DNA from: Streptomyces sp. NBC_01549
GTDB taxonomy: Bacteria; Actinomycetota; Actinomycetes; Streptomycetales; Streptomycetaceae
DNA length: 64,000 nucleotides
Direction of reading: 5' to 3'
Assembly (NCBI RefSeq): GCF_026339955.1
Contig: NZ_JAPEPW010000006.1
Span: 62,001-126,000, forward strand
The position numbers and the translations under genes were made by a program. The notes beneath the pieces are model-generated. The model did no database searches, was not told the origin of the DNA, and was given only the letters and a program-made list of their open reading frames with translations. Below are positions 36,153 to 44,170 of the stretch, one piece after another (positions within the stretch are counted from its first letter, which is position 1; each line of letters opens with the position of its first letter).

Positions 36153-36401
36153 TCAGGCAAGTACTCCCACCACCACCGCAGCCACGACCGTGAGCGCAGC
36201 GACCGGCACTATGACCATCCGTAGCCGAACCAACCGGCCAGCGATGCCATGGCCCGCGCCCGTCGACGAATGCCGCTGCTCGCTGCGCATCCCCAGTAAC
36301 GCACCGCACCAGAGGCAATCGCTGCCGGGGTCGTCCAGCCAGTAGGCGCCGGTGAGTTGAGCGAAGACCACACCGGGCTCTTCATCCTTCGCCGCGTTCA
36401 T
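36153..36401 (-). CDS. Small hypothetical protein with C-terminal membrane helix
   Basis: An 82-residue reading: a hydrophilic head (NAAKDEEPGVVFAQLTGAYW), a CLWC dicysteine pair, and a C-terminal hydrophobic helix (MVIVPVAALTVVAAVVVGVLA). The composition fits a small tail-anchored membrane protein, but the ribosome site is poor and no family is recognised. Confidence 0.35.
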   Translation of the reverse strand: MNAAKDEEPGVVFAQLTGAYWLDDPGSDCLWCGALLGMRSEQRHSSTGAGHGIAGRLVRLRMVIVPVAALTVVAAVVVGVLA

Positions 36402-36845
36402 GCCGGACCAACGACGAACGCCAGCGAGCGGCCACGGTCTCGAACCAGCTCGTGTCCCCTCCGCCGCCGCATCGTGACCAGCCGGCACCAAACCAAGCCA
36501 AGCCAAGCCAAGCCAAGCCTCTGGATCATCGCCCGGCGGGAAAGCCCGGGTGGCTTCGTTCGCCTTCAGCGGCAGCGTTCGTCGGAGGGGTCAGCAGCAG
36601 TTGGCGACCAGTGTGCGAATGTCCAAGACACGTGCCGCCAGCGTCGTCAGGGCACATGCGAAGCGGCAGTAAAGCCGTGCCCCGCCTGCGTACTCTGCCA
36701 GCGGGCCGCTGCTTGACCTGCGTGGATACAGGCGCAGCCATACGGCCCTGCACTGACGTCTTGCTCCTCTCCAGAGCCCGGCCGCTGGAGCGCGCGTAGA
36801 TTGGAAGTGCAGGCAGCCGCGCTCGCATGCTACGGAGAGCGCGTG
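36402..36845. other. Intergenic region with a CCAAG tandem repeat
   Basis: About 440 bases without a credible gene. It contains five tandem copies of CCAAG (36493-36517). The downstream end holds the promoter and GGAGA ribosome site of the PAS/phosphatase gene. Confidence 0.4.
36493..36517 (+). repeat. CCAAG x5 short tandem repeat
   Basis: Five uninterrupted 5-base units in a non-coding stretch. It is a simple slippage repeat with no evident role. Confidence 0.7.
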
Positions 36846-37302
36846 ATGACAGCGGACACTGATTTCACGGCATTCTTCGACGCCACACCAAGCCCGTACC
36901 TAATACTGGACACGGACCTGGTAGTCCGCTACGTCAATACGGCATACCTGCAGACCACCGGCCTGACCAGAGACCAGCTGATCGGAAAGTACTTCTTCGA
37001 CGCCCTGCCGGAAAACCGCGACCGCGGTCAAGGTACTCATCGACACCCGCAGCAGACTGATCATCTACAGCAGCGCCGGACACCCACCCCCCGTCCTGCT
37101 CCACTCCGACGGGACCTGCGAACTGCTGGACCAAGCGACCGATCCGCCGCTCGCCGCCCGCCCCCACCATGTCCCCCGCCCCCAGGCCGGCCTGTCCTAC
37201 ACCCGAGGGGACACCCTCGTGATGTACACCGACGGTCTCATCGAGCGCCGCGACGAGGACATCGACGCCAGCCTGGCACGCCTGACCACAGCCCTGGCTA
37301 AG
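36846..37302 (+). pseudogene. PAS/PP2C (SpoIIE-type) phosphatase, 5' part, deleted and IS-interrupted
   Basis: ATG 36846 (GGAGA upstream) opens a PAS domain: DFTAFFDATPSPYLILDTDL then YLQTTGLTRDQLIGKYFFDA. Near 37017 the frame changes and sequence from the end of a SpoIIE-type phosphatase follows (VKVLIDTRSRLIIYSSAGHP, GDTLVMYTDGLIERRDEDID). The middle few hundred residues, including most of the PP2C catalytic core, were deleted. The remaining text runs to ALAK at 37302, where an insertion sequence begins. Such proteins dephosphorylate anti-anti-sigma factors; this copy is inactive. Confidence 0.75.
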
Positions 37303-37362
37303 AGGGCTTCTCGAAACCGAGTGTTGGGTTGGGGGTTCCGTACGGGTGTGCTGTTCAGGTGA

Positions 37363-38403
37363 TTGTGGCCGCGTGGGGGCATGAAGGCAGGGCCTCTCGG
37401 TAGCACAGAGGGTGTCTACGCCACTGCTCACCGGGAGGCCCTGTTGCCGCAGTTGTATCTGTCTGCTGCGAAAGAGTCCATTTGGGACACCCGGGCGTGC
37501 GACTGCTTCGCCCACACGTACGGCAACGCCGCGGACAATCCGTCCGGCGGGCACGGCTATCCGACCGACATGAGGGACGCGGAGTGGGCGGCGGTCCGCG
37601 ACATGATCCCGAAGCCCGCGTGGGCCGAGGGCCGGGGTGGCCGGCCGGAGGAGTACTGCCACCGAGACATACTCGACGCGATCCGGTACGTGGTGGACAA
37701 CGGCGTGAAGTGGCCTGCGCTGCCTGCCGATTACCCGCCGTGGAAGGCGGTGCACCGGTTCTTCACCCGCTGGCGCAAGCAGGGGCTGATCGGCGAGTTC
37801 CACGACCGGCTCCGCACCGCGACCCGTGAAGCGGAGGGCCGGGAGGCGGAGCCGACGGCAGGAGTGATCGACTCGCAGTCCGCGAAAGGCACATCCACCG
37901 TCGAGGCCGCGACCAGCGGCTATGACGGCGGGAAGAAGATCAAAGGGCGCAAGCGGCACATCGTGGTGGACACCCTCGGCCTGATCCTCGCGGTCATGGT
38001 CACCCCCGCCTCGACGGGGGACCGGGACGCCGCCCAGAACCTCCTGGCCCAGGCCACCACACGGCATCACCGGCTCAGACGCGTGTGGGCGGACAGCGGA
38101 TACACCGGCATGCTCGTGGGCTGGTGCGCGACCGCCTTGAACCTGATACTGACCGTCATCCGCCGCAGCGACGACCACAAAGGCTTCGTCGTGCTGCCCA
38201 AAAGGTGGATCGTCGAGCGGACCTTCGCCTGGCTCACCCGCTCCCGGCGCCTCGCCCGCGACTACGAGCGGCTGCCCGCGTCGTCGGAAGCGATGATCCT
38301 GTGGTCGATGACCATGGTCATGACCCGCCGTCTCGGCCATCACCGCAGGCGAACCGGCCCGGTGCCGGCTCGTGCGCCCATCCCCGCGCAACGAGTCGCT
38401 TGA
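37363..38403 (+). CDS. IS5-family transposase
   Basis: A 346-residue DDE transposase. Catalytic regions are GVIDSQSAKGTSTVEAA (first Asp), RRVWADSGYTGM (second Asp) and KRWIVERTFAWLTRSRRLAR (Glu in the Y/R-E motif). The DUF4096-like N-terminal domain starts at SDMRDAEWAAVRDMIP-type sequence (about residue 70), so the true start may be near 37567. The reading upstream to 37363 is lower confidence. It lies inside the element with full terminal repeats and looks intact and possibly active. Its 3' end overlaps the 3' end of the passenger gene by 86 bases. Confidence 0.88.
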   Translation: MWPRGGMKAGPLGSTEGVYATAHREALLPQLYLSAAKESIWDTRACDCFAHTYGNAADNPSGGHGYPTDMRDAEWAAVRDMIPKPAWAEGRGGRPEEYCHRDILDAIRYVVDNGVKWPALPADYPPWKAVHRFFTRWRKQGLIGEFHDRLRTATREAEGREAEPTAGVIDSQSAKGTSTVEAATSGYDGGKKIKGRKRHIVVDTLGLILAVMVTPASTGDRDAAQNLLAQATTRHHRLRRVWADSGYTGMLVGWCATALNLILTVIRRSDDHKGFVVLPKRWIVERTFAWLTRSRRLARDYERLPASSEAMILWSMTMVMTRRLGHHRRRTGPVPARAPIPAQRVA

Positions 38404-38818
38404 GCCTGCACCGCACGCCCTCGATCTTCGCCGGAACCACATCCAACCCCAACAAGGCAGTGATCTCACGGCAGTTCAGTGGCTGACCGCCGGTGACGCG
38501 GCGTTCGGCCAGCAGGCCCATGACCTGCTGATATTCCGGCGCCAGCACCTCGGCCGACAACCCCTCTCGCCAAACCGGAACCAGCGACCCGGGCTTCACC
38601 GCCGACGGCGTCCTGGCCTTGTTCTCCTCCGGCGTCTTCCCCGCCACAGCCTCCTGGCCTGCGGTCTCACCCGCGTCCCACACCTCGCCGACTCGCCTGC
38701 GGGCGATCAGCCACTCGTCCCACTCCGACTGCGCCGCCTCCAGTTCGGCCTGCAACTCCTCCACCCGCTGCCGGGCCGCACGTTCCCGCTCCTCCAGCCG
38801 CCCCAACACCGACGCCAT
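38318..38818 (-). CDS. IS passenger protein: coiled coil plus winged-helix-like domain
   Basis: A 166-residue protein of unknown function inside the IS. Residues 1-45 form a charged coiled coil (VLGRLEERERAARQRVEELQ). A Pro/Lys-rich linker is followed by a C-terminal region GLLAERRVTGGQPLNCREIT then ALLGLDVVPAKIEGVRCRLK, which has the helix-turn-helix pattern of a winged helix. GGAGGT lies just before ATG 38818. Convergent overlap with the transposase suggests that it travels with the element, perhaps as a regulator of transposition. Similar proteins accompany other streptomycete insertion sequences. Confidence 0.7.
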   Translation of the reverse strand: MASVLGRLEERERAARQRVEELQAELEAAQSEWDEWLIARRRVGEVWDAGETAGQEAVAGKTPEENKARTPSAVKPGSLVPVWREGLSAEVLAPEYQQVMGLLAERRVTGGQPLNCREITALLGLDVVPAKIEGVRCRLKRLVARGWAHEPAPGRFACGDGRDGGS

Positions 38819-38930
38819 CACACACCTCCAGCACGCCACCTCCACGGACGCACCGGACCTACCTCACCCGCCCCGGCATCACGCCTGAACAGCACAAACT
38901 CAGCCACCACACTCGGTTTCGAGAAGCCCT

Positions 38931-39040
38931 CTAAGGGCAGCGCCCTCGCCCCTGAGCAGCTGGCCGACGCACTGTTGGCCCGTCTCGACGTCACAGGGGG
39001 TGCCGCCGACGACATCGCCCTCATCGTCATCCGCCTATGA
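38931..39040 (+). pseudogene. PAS/PP2C phosphatase, 3' part after the IS
   Basis: After the second CTAAG the phosphatase frame resumes with GSALAPEQLADALLARLDVT and ends ADDIALIVIRL (stop 39040). This is the canonical C-terminal DDIALIVIRL of SpoIIE-type phosphatases. It completes the gene begun at 36846. Confidence 0.85.
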
Positions 39041-39240
39041 CCCTACGCGGCCTCTCGACAGCTCTCTCGACAGCTCACCGCACACGGCGGATACGTTTGG
39101 ACACTTTCTAGAACCACTGAACTTGAAAGCGTGATGTCGGACTGCCGGAAGCCACCTCAGTAACGCGGCTCACTCGGGGTCCGCTTGGCAGCTTTGCCAT
39201 TCCCCATAGGGTCGTCAGGCCCTCGCGTTGTCCGTCGTCC

Positions 39241-40083
39241 GTGGGAAGAAACCGTGACCATCGCCGCTCGTCGCATCACCACCATCAGGAGCTCGCCCTC
39301 GACGGGAACGGGCCGACCCCCGCCGACGAGGACCACGCCCCGCCGCTACTGCTGACCCGCGGTTGGCTGACCGCCGCCGCGGGCGAGCCGGCCGCCGCGA
39401 TCCGGTTGGTGTCGCCTCTGGTGCGCTCGGCCCACGCCGAACGCGACGCCTGGCCCTGGAAGCCGGGCTGGCTGCCGATCCTGGCCAGGATCGGCGTCGC
39501 CGACGACGACGCGGTGTTCCTCGAAGAGGTGCAGTCGCTGGCAGAGACCGGCGCGGCCAGGAATCCCGGCGTGGCCAGTTTCGAAGGCATCGCGGCACAC
39601 ATCCAGGGCGTGGCCGGGCGAGACGGTGACCTGCTCCGCCACGCCGTCGACGTCTTGGCCACCGGACCCCGTCCGCTGCTCCTGGCCGGGGCGCGAGAGG
39701 ACCTGGGCAAACACCTGCTCGGCGAGCAGCAGCGTGCTGACGGGATCACACAGCTGGACCAGGCCTGGGACGCGTATCGGCAGTGCGGCGCGGTCGGCCC
39801 GATGCTGCGCGTCCAGCAGGCGCTGCGCAAGGCCGGCGTCCGGCGCGCCGGTTGGGTGGCCGCCGAGCCCGGCACGGCAGTCGGGTGGGCGGCCTTGACC
39901 GAGGCCGAGCGCACGGTGGCCCGCCTCATAGGCACGGGGTACTCCAACAAACAAGTCGCCGCCGAGCTAAGGGTGTCGACGAACACGGTCGGCACCCACG
40001 CCCGGTCCATCTTCGCCAAGCTCGACGTACGGTCCCGGGCCCAGCTGAGCAGCCAGTACCACGCCCAGATCATGGGAGAGTGA
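39241..40083 (+). pseudogene. LuxR/LAL regulator, C-terminal remnant
   Basis: About 280 codons. The TPR-like helical part (LTRGWLTAAAGEPAAAIRLV) leads to a C-terminal LuxR HTH (ALTEAERTVARLIGTGYSNK then TVGTHARSIFAKLDVRSRAQ). The N-terminal AAA-type ATPase, some 500-600 residues in this family, is missing. The first 20 codons are not family-like, and no ribosome site is visible. A strong terminator follows. The remnant could still make an HTH-containing protein from an internal start. Confidence 0.75.
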
Positions 40084-40105
40084 AGCGCGGCCGGGTCTCG
40101 CCCTG

Positions 40106-40149
40106 AGGCGCCGGACCGCGTCAGGCTGATCCGGCGCGGTCCGGCGCCT
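40106..40149 (+). terminator. Terminator hairpin after LAL remnant
   Basis: AGGCGCCGGACCGCG and its exact complement form a 15-bp stem around a 14-base loop, 23 bases after the stop of the LAL remnant. This is a strong streptomycete-type terminator. Confidence 0.78.
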
Positions 40150-40195
40150 TGTCCGCGAAGGATGGGACGAGGACCGTCTGAGGGGGCCGGCGCTT

Positions 40196-40223
40196 CGCCT
40201 CACCTGTTCGCGTGATGGCGAGG
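40196..40223 (+). promoter_or_regulatory. 28-base repeat A upstream of alpha/beta hydrolase 1
   Basis: The motif CGCCTCACCTGTTC-G-CGTGATG recurs at 41518-41545 with 26 of 28 positions identical. Here it lies 84 bases before the GTG of the hydrolase at 40307. Two hydrolase genes each preceded by this motif suggest a shared regulator site or a duplicated promoter. Confidence 0.5.
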
Positions 40224-40306
40224 AGCTCCGTGTGGTGATGACCTTGGTGCAACCTTGCGGATGAGGGCCGGTCGCGGCGTCCGCGGGCGGCAGGAGGAGG
40301 TTGTCC

Positions 40307-41014
40307 GTGAGCGATCAGCGTGACACAGCACAAGCAACTCGCGGACGTGCCAGCGGGGTTCGGTCCTCAGCGGTCCACCTGATCGTGCTGCCCGGTGGCG
40401 GTTATGCGGCGCACGCGGCGCACGAAGCGGAACCGATCGCCTCATGGCTCTCTGGGCTGGGCTTGTCGACCAGCGTCTTCCGGTATCCGCTGAACGTGCG
40501 GCATCCCGCGCCCCTTCTGGCGTTGCGTACTGAGATCCGGCGTCGACGCGAGCAGGGGGCTGACCGTATCGGAGTGGTCGGCTTCTCGGCCGGCGGACAT
40601 CTTGCGGGGTTGGCGGCCCTGGCACCGACCGATGACCCACGCGAGTCAGTCCAGTTCGCTGTCCTCGGCTACGCGATCACGTCGATGGAGACCGAGACGT
40701 ACCGGCCTTCGCGGATGATCCTTCTGGGCGAGGACGCCTCGCCGGAACTGCGCCGCGCGACCTCACTCGATGCGTTGGTGACCGCGGCGTCGCCGCCCTT
40801 CTTTCTCTGGCACACCGCCGAGGACATCTACGTCCCGCCCGAGCACACCTACCGCCTCGCCGCGGCCCTGGCCACGCACGACGTCCCGCACACCGCGCAC
40901 GTGTACGCCCACGGCCCTCATAGCCTGGGACTCGCGGAGGGCGCCGGCGACGCGGCCACGTGGACGAGGTTCGCGGCGTCCTGGATCGCCGAACAACTCC
41001 GCCCCGCCCCCTGA
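40307..41014 (+). CDS. Alpha/beta hydrolase (BD-FAE/acetylxylan-esterase-like)
   Basis: A 235-residue serine hydrolase. LPGGGYAAHAAHEAEPIASW is the oxyanion/HGG-like loop. GFSAGGHLAGL carries the nucleophile Ser (about residue 92). The Asp lies in WHTAEDIYVPPEHTYRL, and the His in YAHGPHSLGLAEGAG. This order matches small esterases of the endo-1,4-beta-xylanase/BD-FAE type. GTG 40307 has AGGAGG six bases upstream; a TTG at 40301 is less likely. There is no signal peptide, so it acts in the cytoplasm. Its substrate is unknown. Confidence 0.88.
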   Translation: MSDQRDTAQATRGRASGVRSSAVHLIVLPGGGYAAHAAHEAEPIASWLSGLGLSTSVFRYPLNVRHPAPLLALRTEIRRRREQGADRIGVVGFSAGGHLAGLAALAPTDDPRESVQFAVLGYAITSMETETYRPSRMILLGEDASPELRRATSLDALVTAASPPFFLWHTAEDIYVPPEHTYRLAAALATHDVPHTAHVYAHGPHSLGLAEGAGDAATWTRFAASWIAEQLRPAP

Positions 41015-41071
41015 CCGCAGCCCTCAATTGTTCGGGGGAGGAAACGGAAGCGGTGACCGGAAGAGGATTCA

Positions 41072-41262
41072 CATGTTCCTGGTGCCGAAGCGGGGCGTCG
41101 TCGTGGACGCACCCCCGAACCTGGAGAAAGGCTGATCGCGGGCAAGGGCGGCTGGCACCCGCCGGGAAACCTGTTCATCCACCTCCTCTTCTCCCCGCAT
41201 GTGCCCGCATATTTCGACGCCATGGACCACATGCTCGAGTACGACTTCGAATCCGTCGTCCC
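41072..41262 (+). pseudogene. Metallo-beta-lactamase-fold hydrolase remnant (1)
   Basis: The short reading FLVPKRGVVVDAPPNLEKG (strand and loop before the metal site) stops. In the neighbouring frame the segment GGWHPPGNLFIHLL then HVPAYFDAMDHMLEYDFESV follows, which resembles the later part of an MBL-fold family. The HxHxDH metal motif and the C-terminus are missing. This is a heavily deleted gene. Confidence 0.4.
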
Positions 41263-41637
41263 ATGTCCGACTCCCCCAGCCCCACGGCCGTGTTCGTACT
41301 CGGCGTGTTCGCCGACGCGTCCGGGTTCGGTGGGGTGACATGTGAGCCGGCCACCGTCGGCTACGACGTCTTCAGCGAGGCCACCGCTAGGGACCCGCAT
41401 GTCTAGGTCCTGGTCTGCATCACCCCCTTCGAACCCGCTGTCAGGGAGAGCGCCGGCCGACCCATCAGCGAGTTCCCCGGCAGTGCTCGGGCTTCGACCG
41501 TCCCCGCCCGCCCACCCCGCCTCACCTGTTCACGTGATGTCGAGGCCGGGGGACGCGGTGATCTGATTGAAGCAGACCTTGGCATGACAACTCGGACGAC
41601 CGCACGCATGCCTCAAGGAAGAAAGATCTCGAAAGGG
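41263..41637. other. Intergenic stretch with repeat copy B
   Basis: About 375 bases without a recognisable gene. It contains the second copy of the 28-base repeat (41518-41545). The reading frames here show no motifs. Confidence 0.4.
41518..41545 (+). promoter_or_regulatory. 28-base repeat B upstream of alpha/beta hydrolase 2
   Basis: The motif CGCCTCACCTGTTC-A-CGTGATG differs from the copy at 40196-40223 at two positions. It lies 93 bases before the hydrolase start at 41638. After the motif the flanks of the two copies share only short AT/CTTGG matches. Confidence 0.5.
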
Positions 41638-42501
41638 ATGAACAGCATGACGACTACCGCATTGGCCGGCCATGCCCTCCAGACCAGGTCGGTCGACGGT
41701 CTGGCGATCCGCTTCGTCGACACCGGCGAGCAGTCGGGGCCGACGCTGCTCATGACGAGCCCGTGGCCGGAGAGCCTCTTCGCGTTCCGGCGTATCTGGG
41801 ACCAGTTGGCGCCGGTGGCCCGGCTGGTGGCCATCGACCTGCCGGGGTTCGGACACTCCGAGGGACGTACCGAGCTGTTCACGCCGTCGGCGATGGCGCA
41901 GTTTCTGCACGAGCTGATCGGCGGCTGGGGCCTGGAGACACCGCACCTGCTGGCCCCGGACGTGGGGACCGGCGCGGCGCTGTTCCTGGCCGGCCGCCAT
42001 CCCGGGTCGGTGGCCTCGGTCATCGTCGGCAGCGGTGGGGCGGCGTACCCGCTCGAGGTGTCAGGCGCCCTCGCCGACATGATCGCGGCTCCCGACACCG
42101 ATTTCCTCAAGGACTTCGACAGCCGCACCTCGGTAGGCGCCGCCGTGGAGCCTGCGGCAACTCGCACCGGGGAACCTGAGGTCTGGGAGGACTACGTCAC
42201 CGCCTATGAGGACGGCAGGTTCGCCGAGTCCGCGCGCTACGTGCGTGCCTACCCCGTGGAACTGCCGGTGGTGGGTGAACTGCTGCCGTTCATCACCACC
42301 CCGGTGCAGGTGATGAACGCCGAACACGACGAGCTCGTGCCGCCGTCCAACGGCACGTACCTGCACGAGCGGCTGCCGCACAGCCGCCTGGCCAGCTTCG
42401 ACTCCGGGCACTTCCCCTGGGAGCAGAGCGCGGCCGACTACGGCGCGGTCATCGCCGACTGGATCGCCGGCGAGTACGCCCGAGTGGGTTCGGCGGCCTG
42501 A
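41638..42501 (+). CDS. Alpha/beta hydrolase with Asp at the nucleophile elbow
   Basis: A 287-residue alpha/beta-hydrolase-fold enzyme. SPWPESLFAFRRIWDQLAPV is the family cap entry, and LVAIDLPGFGHSEGR is the standard strand-turn. The elbow reads LLAPDVGTGAALFLAG, with Asp where esterases have Ser. Asp nucleophiles are used by haloalkane dehalogenases and epoxide hydrolases, so such a reaction is possible. NAEHDELVPPSNGTYLHERL holds the acid residue, and SFDSGHFPWEQ the His. Starts at 41638 or 41647 are both possible. There is no signal peptide. It is followed 100 bases later by another hydrolase gene. Confidence 0.82.
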   Translation: MNSMTTTALAGHALQTRSVDGLAIRFVDTGEQSGPTLLMTSPWPESLFAFRRIWDQLAPVARLVAIDLPGFGHSEGRTELFTPSAMAQFLHELIGGWGLETPHLLAPDVGTGAALFLAGRHPGSVASVIVGSGGAAYPLEVSGALADMIAAPDTDFLKDFDSRTSVGAAVEPAATRTGEPEVWEDYVTAYEDGRFAESARYVRAYPVELPVVGELLPFITTPVQVMNAEHDELVPPSNGTYLHERLPHSRLASFDSGHFPWEQSAADYGAVIADWIAGEYARVGSAA

Positions 42502-42600
42502 CACCGCCCGGCCCCGAGTTTCCGGGGGTGACGAGAGGGGAAGTACGCACGCGCCCCGTCACCCCGTCCCCGCCGCCAAGCCACACAGATGGGAACGGCA

Positions 42601-43452
42601 ATGGAGCACAGCATCAAATACCTGGACGTCAATACCACGACCGCCGAGGGATCGAACGGAGTCGACTACGTCTACCGACGCCTGGGTCCCCAGGGCGGCC
42701 GCCCACTGGTCCTCCTGCAGCACTTCCGGGGAAACCTCGACAACTGGGACCCCGACCTCATCGACGCGCTGGCGGCTTCGCGCGACGTCATCGCCTTCGA
42801 CAACGTGGGAGTGGCCGCGACGACCGGATCCACTCCCACCACGTTCGCGCAGATGGCCGACGACGCGATCACCTTCGTCGAGGCGCTCGGCCTCGACAGG
42901 ATCGACCTGCTCGGGTTCTCCATCGGCAGCTTCATCGCGCAGGAGTTGACACTCATGAGGCCGTCGCTGGTAGCGAAGCTGGTCCTGGCCTCGACCGCGC
43001 CCCAGGGCGCACCCGGCATGCACGGCTGGGCACCCGACATCATCGGCGCGGTAGGTGAGCCGACCACTGACGCCGAAGGCTACCTCCACGGGTTCTTCAC
43101 CGACTCGCCCGCAAGCCGGGCCGCCGGCGAGCGGTGCCTGGGCAGGATCTACGCCCGGACCGAGGGACGCGACGAACAGACCACCTGGCAGACCCGGAAC
43201 GCCCAGTACGACGCGGTCCTGAAGTGGGGAACGCCGAACTTCGGGCTGCTCCAGCGGCTCGCCGCGATCGAACATCCGGTCTTCATCGCCAACGGCGACG
43301 ACGACCGGATGATCCTTCCCTGGTACTCGCACCTCACCGCCAGCCTGATTCCCGACGCGTTCGTGAAGCTGTACCCGGACTCCGCCCACGGCTTCCTCTT
43401 CCAGCACGCGCCGTCCTTCGCGGCCGACGTGCACAAGTTCCTGGACTCCTAG
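42601..43452 (+). CDS. Alpha/beta hydrolase (serine type)
   Basis: A 283-residue alpha/beta hydrolase. LLQHFRGNLDNWDPDLIDAL is the oxyanion entry, DVIAFDNVGVAATTGSTP the following loop, and LLGFSIGSFIAQELTLM carries nucleophile Ser in GFSIG. The acid lies in IANGDDDRMILPWYS, and the His in YPDSAHGFLFQ. It resembles non-haem peroxidase-like or ester hydrolases that act on small organics. I prefer ATG 42601 (GGGAACGG upstream) over 42589. It is cytoplasmic. It probably co-transcribes with the preceding hydrolase. Confidence 0.88.
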   Translation: MEHSIKYLDVNTTTAEGSNGVDYVYRRLGPQGGRPLVLLQHFRGNLDNWDPDLIDALAASRDVIAFDNVGVAATTGSTPTTFAQMADDAITFVEALGLDRIDLLGFSIGSFIAQELTLMRPSLVAKLVLASTAPQGAPGMHGWAPDIIGAVGEPTTDAEGYLHGFFTDSPASRAAGERCLGRIYARTEGRDEQTTWQTRNAQYDAVLKWGTPNFGLLQRLAAIEHPVFIANGDDDRMILPWYSHLTASLIPDAFVKLYPDSAHGFLFQHAPSFAADVHKFLDS

Positions 43453-43548
43453 GTCCCCCACCGAGGAACTCGTCAGCGCCGCACGTCGCCGCGGACTCGC
43501 TCTGAGCCCTCCCCACTTTCCCATCGACCACGGGCGGCGAGGCGCACC

Positions 43549-43798
43549 ATGACTGATCCCTTCGTCCTGCAGAAGCTCTCGGAGCGCTCGTACTGGGTCG
43601 AGGTCTGAGTCTTCGCCACCCTCGTCTACGTAGGAGAGGGGCCGCGCGCTCCCGCGCCCGACCGAGACGGTCGCCTGACGGAGACATCGGCTCCCGTGCC
43701 GACGTTCAGTTCGAGGTCGGGTACTACCGCGACATCCGGGAGGCAGTGACCCAAGCCTTCAAAGCCCATCCGTTCAGCAACTTCATCGACATCCGCGG
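43549..43798 (+). pseudogene. Metallo-beta-lactamase-fold hydrolase remnant (2)
   Basis: ATG 43549 opens TDPFVLQKLSERSYWVEV, which is the N-terminal strand of an MBL-fold family, then an in-frame TGA. In another frame the text jumps to a C-terminal-like helix (RADVQFEVGYYRDIREAVTQ then AFKAHPFSNFIDIRG). The metal-binding core is missing. It may be part of the same family as the remnant at 41072-41262. Confidence 0.4.
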
Positions 43799-43816
43799 CA
43801 GCGCAGACCAGAGCGA

Positions 43817-44073
43817 CGGGGTTCCCGTTCCTCGACGACTTCGTCGGCCGTTCCGACGACGTGGTGGGCGCTCTCAACATCGCCAACGGGATCGCGCTGA
43901 TCCACCCCGAGGACGGCAGCCACTCGATCATCCTCACCGGCGAGGACGGCCTGCAGGGACCGACCTCGGTCGCCCTGCGCGGCACCAGGCTCTACGTCCT
44001 CAGCGCCGCTTTCGTCCTCGACGCGAAGCCCAACATCCTCACCACGCACTTCCACCGCGGACACGACCACTAG
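43817..44073 (+). pseudogene. SMP-30/NHL-type propeller, C-terminal remnant
   Basis: About 85 codons: FPFLDDFVGRSDDVVGALNI then ANGIALIHPEDGSHSIILTG and LQGPTSVALRGTRLYVLSAA. This is the final two blades and tail pattern of secreted SMP-30/gluconolactonase-like proteins. The start and most blades are missing. The stop codon TAG overlaps the TA target of the IS630-type element that follows. Confidence 0.5.
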
Positions 44074-44170
44074 TGCTCTGACCGGGAAGGTTCACCGGGT
44101 TGTAGGAGGCGGCAGCGTTCGCGGAAATCCGTTTCGGGGGTTGCTGCGGTGCCTCTACTGTGGCGCGGTG

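Larger units (their letters stand above)
37303..38930 (+). mobile_element. IS5-like insertion sequence with passenger gene, 1628 bp
   Basis: The terminal inverted repeats are AGGGCTTCTCGAAACCGAGT at 37303 and its complement ending at 38930. The target CTAAG is duplicated (37298-37302 and 38931-38935); a CTAA duplication with one extra left base is equally possible. Removing the element and one CTAAG restores the host phosphatase in frame (ALAK-GSALAPEQ), which proves the boundaries. It carries an IS5-type DDE transposase and an opposing 166-residue passenger gene. Confidence 0.9.

Noticed and set aside
36493..36517. The CCAAG repeats as a possible regulatory array.
   Set aside because: Perfect 5-base units without spacing fit simple slippage. 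No gene start is positioned to use them.
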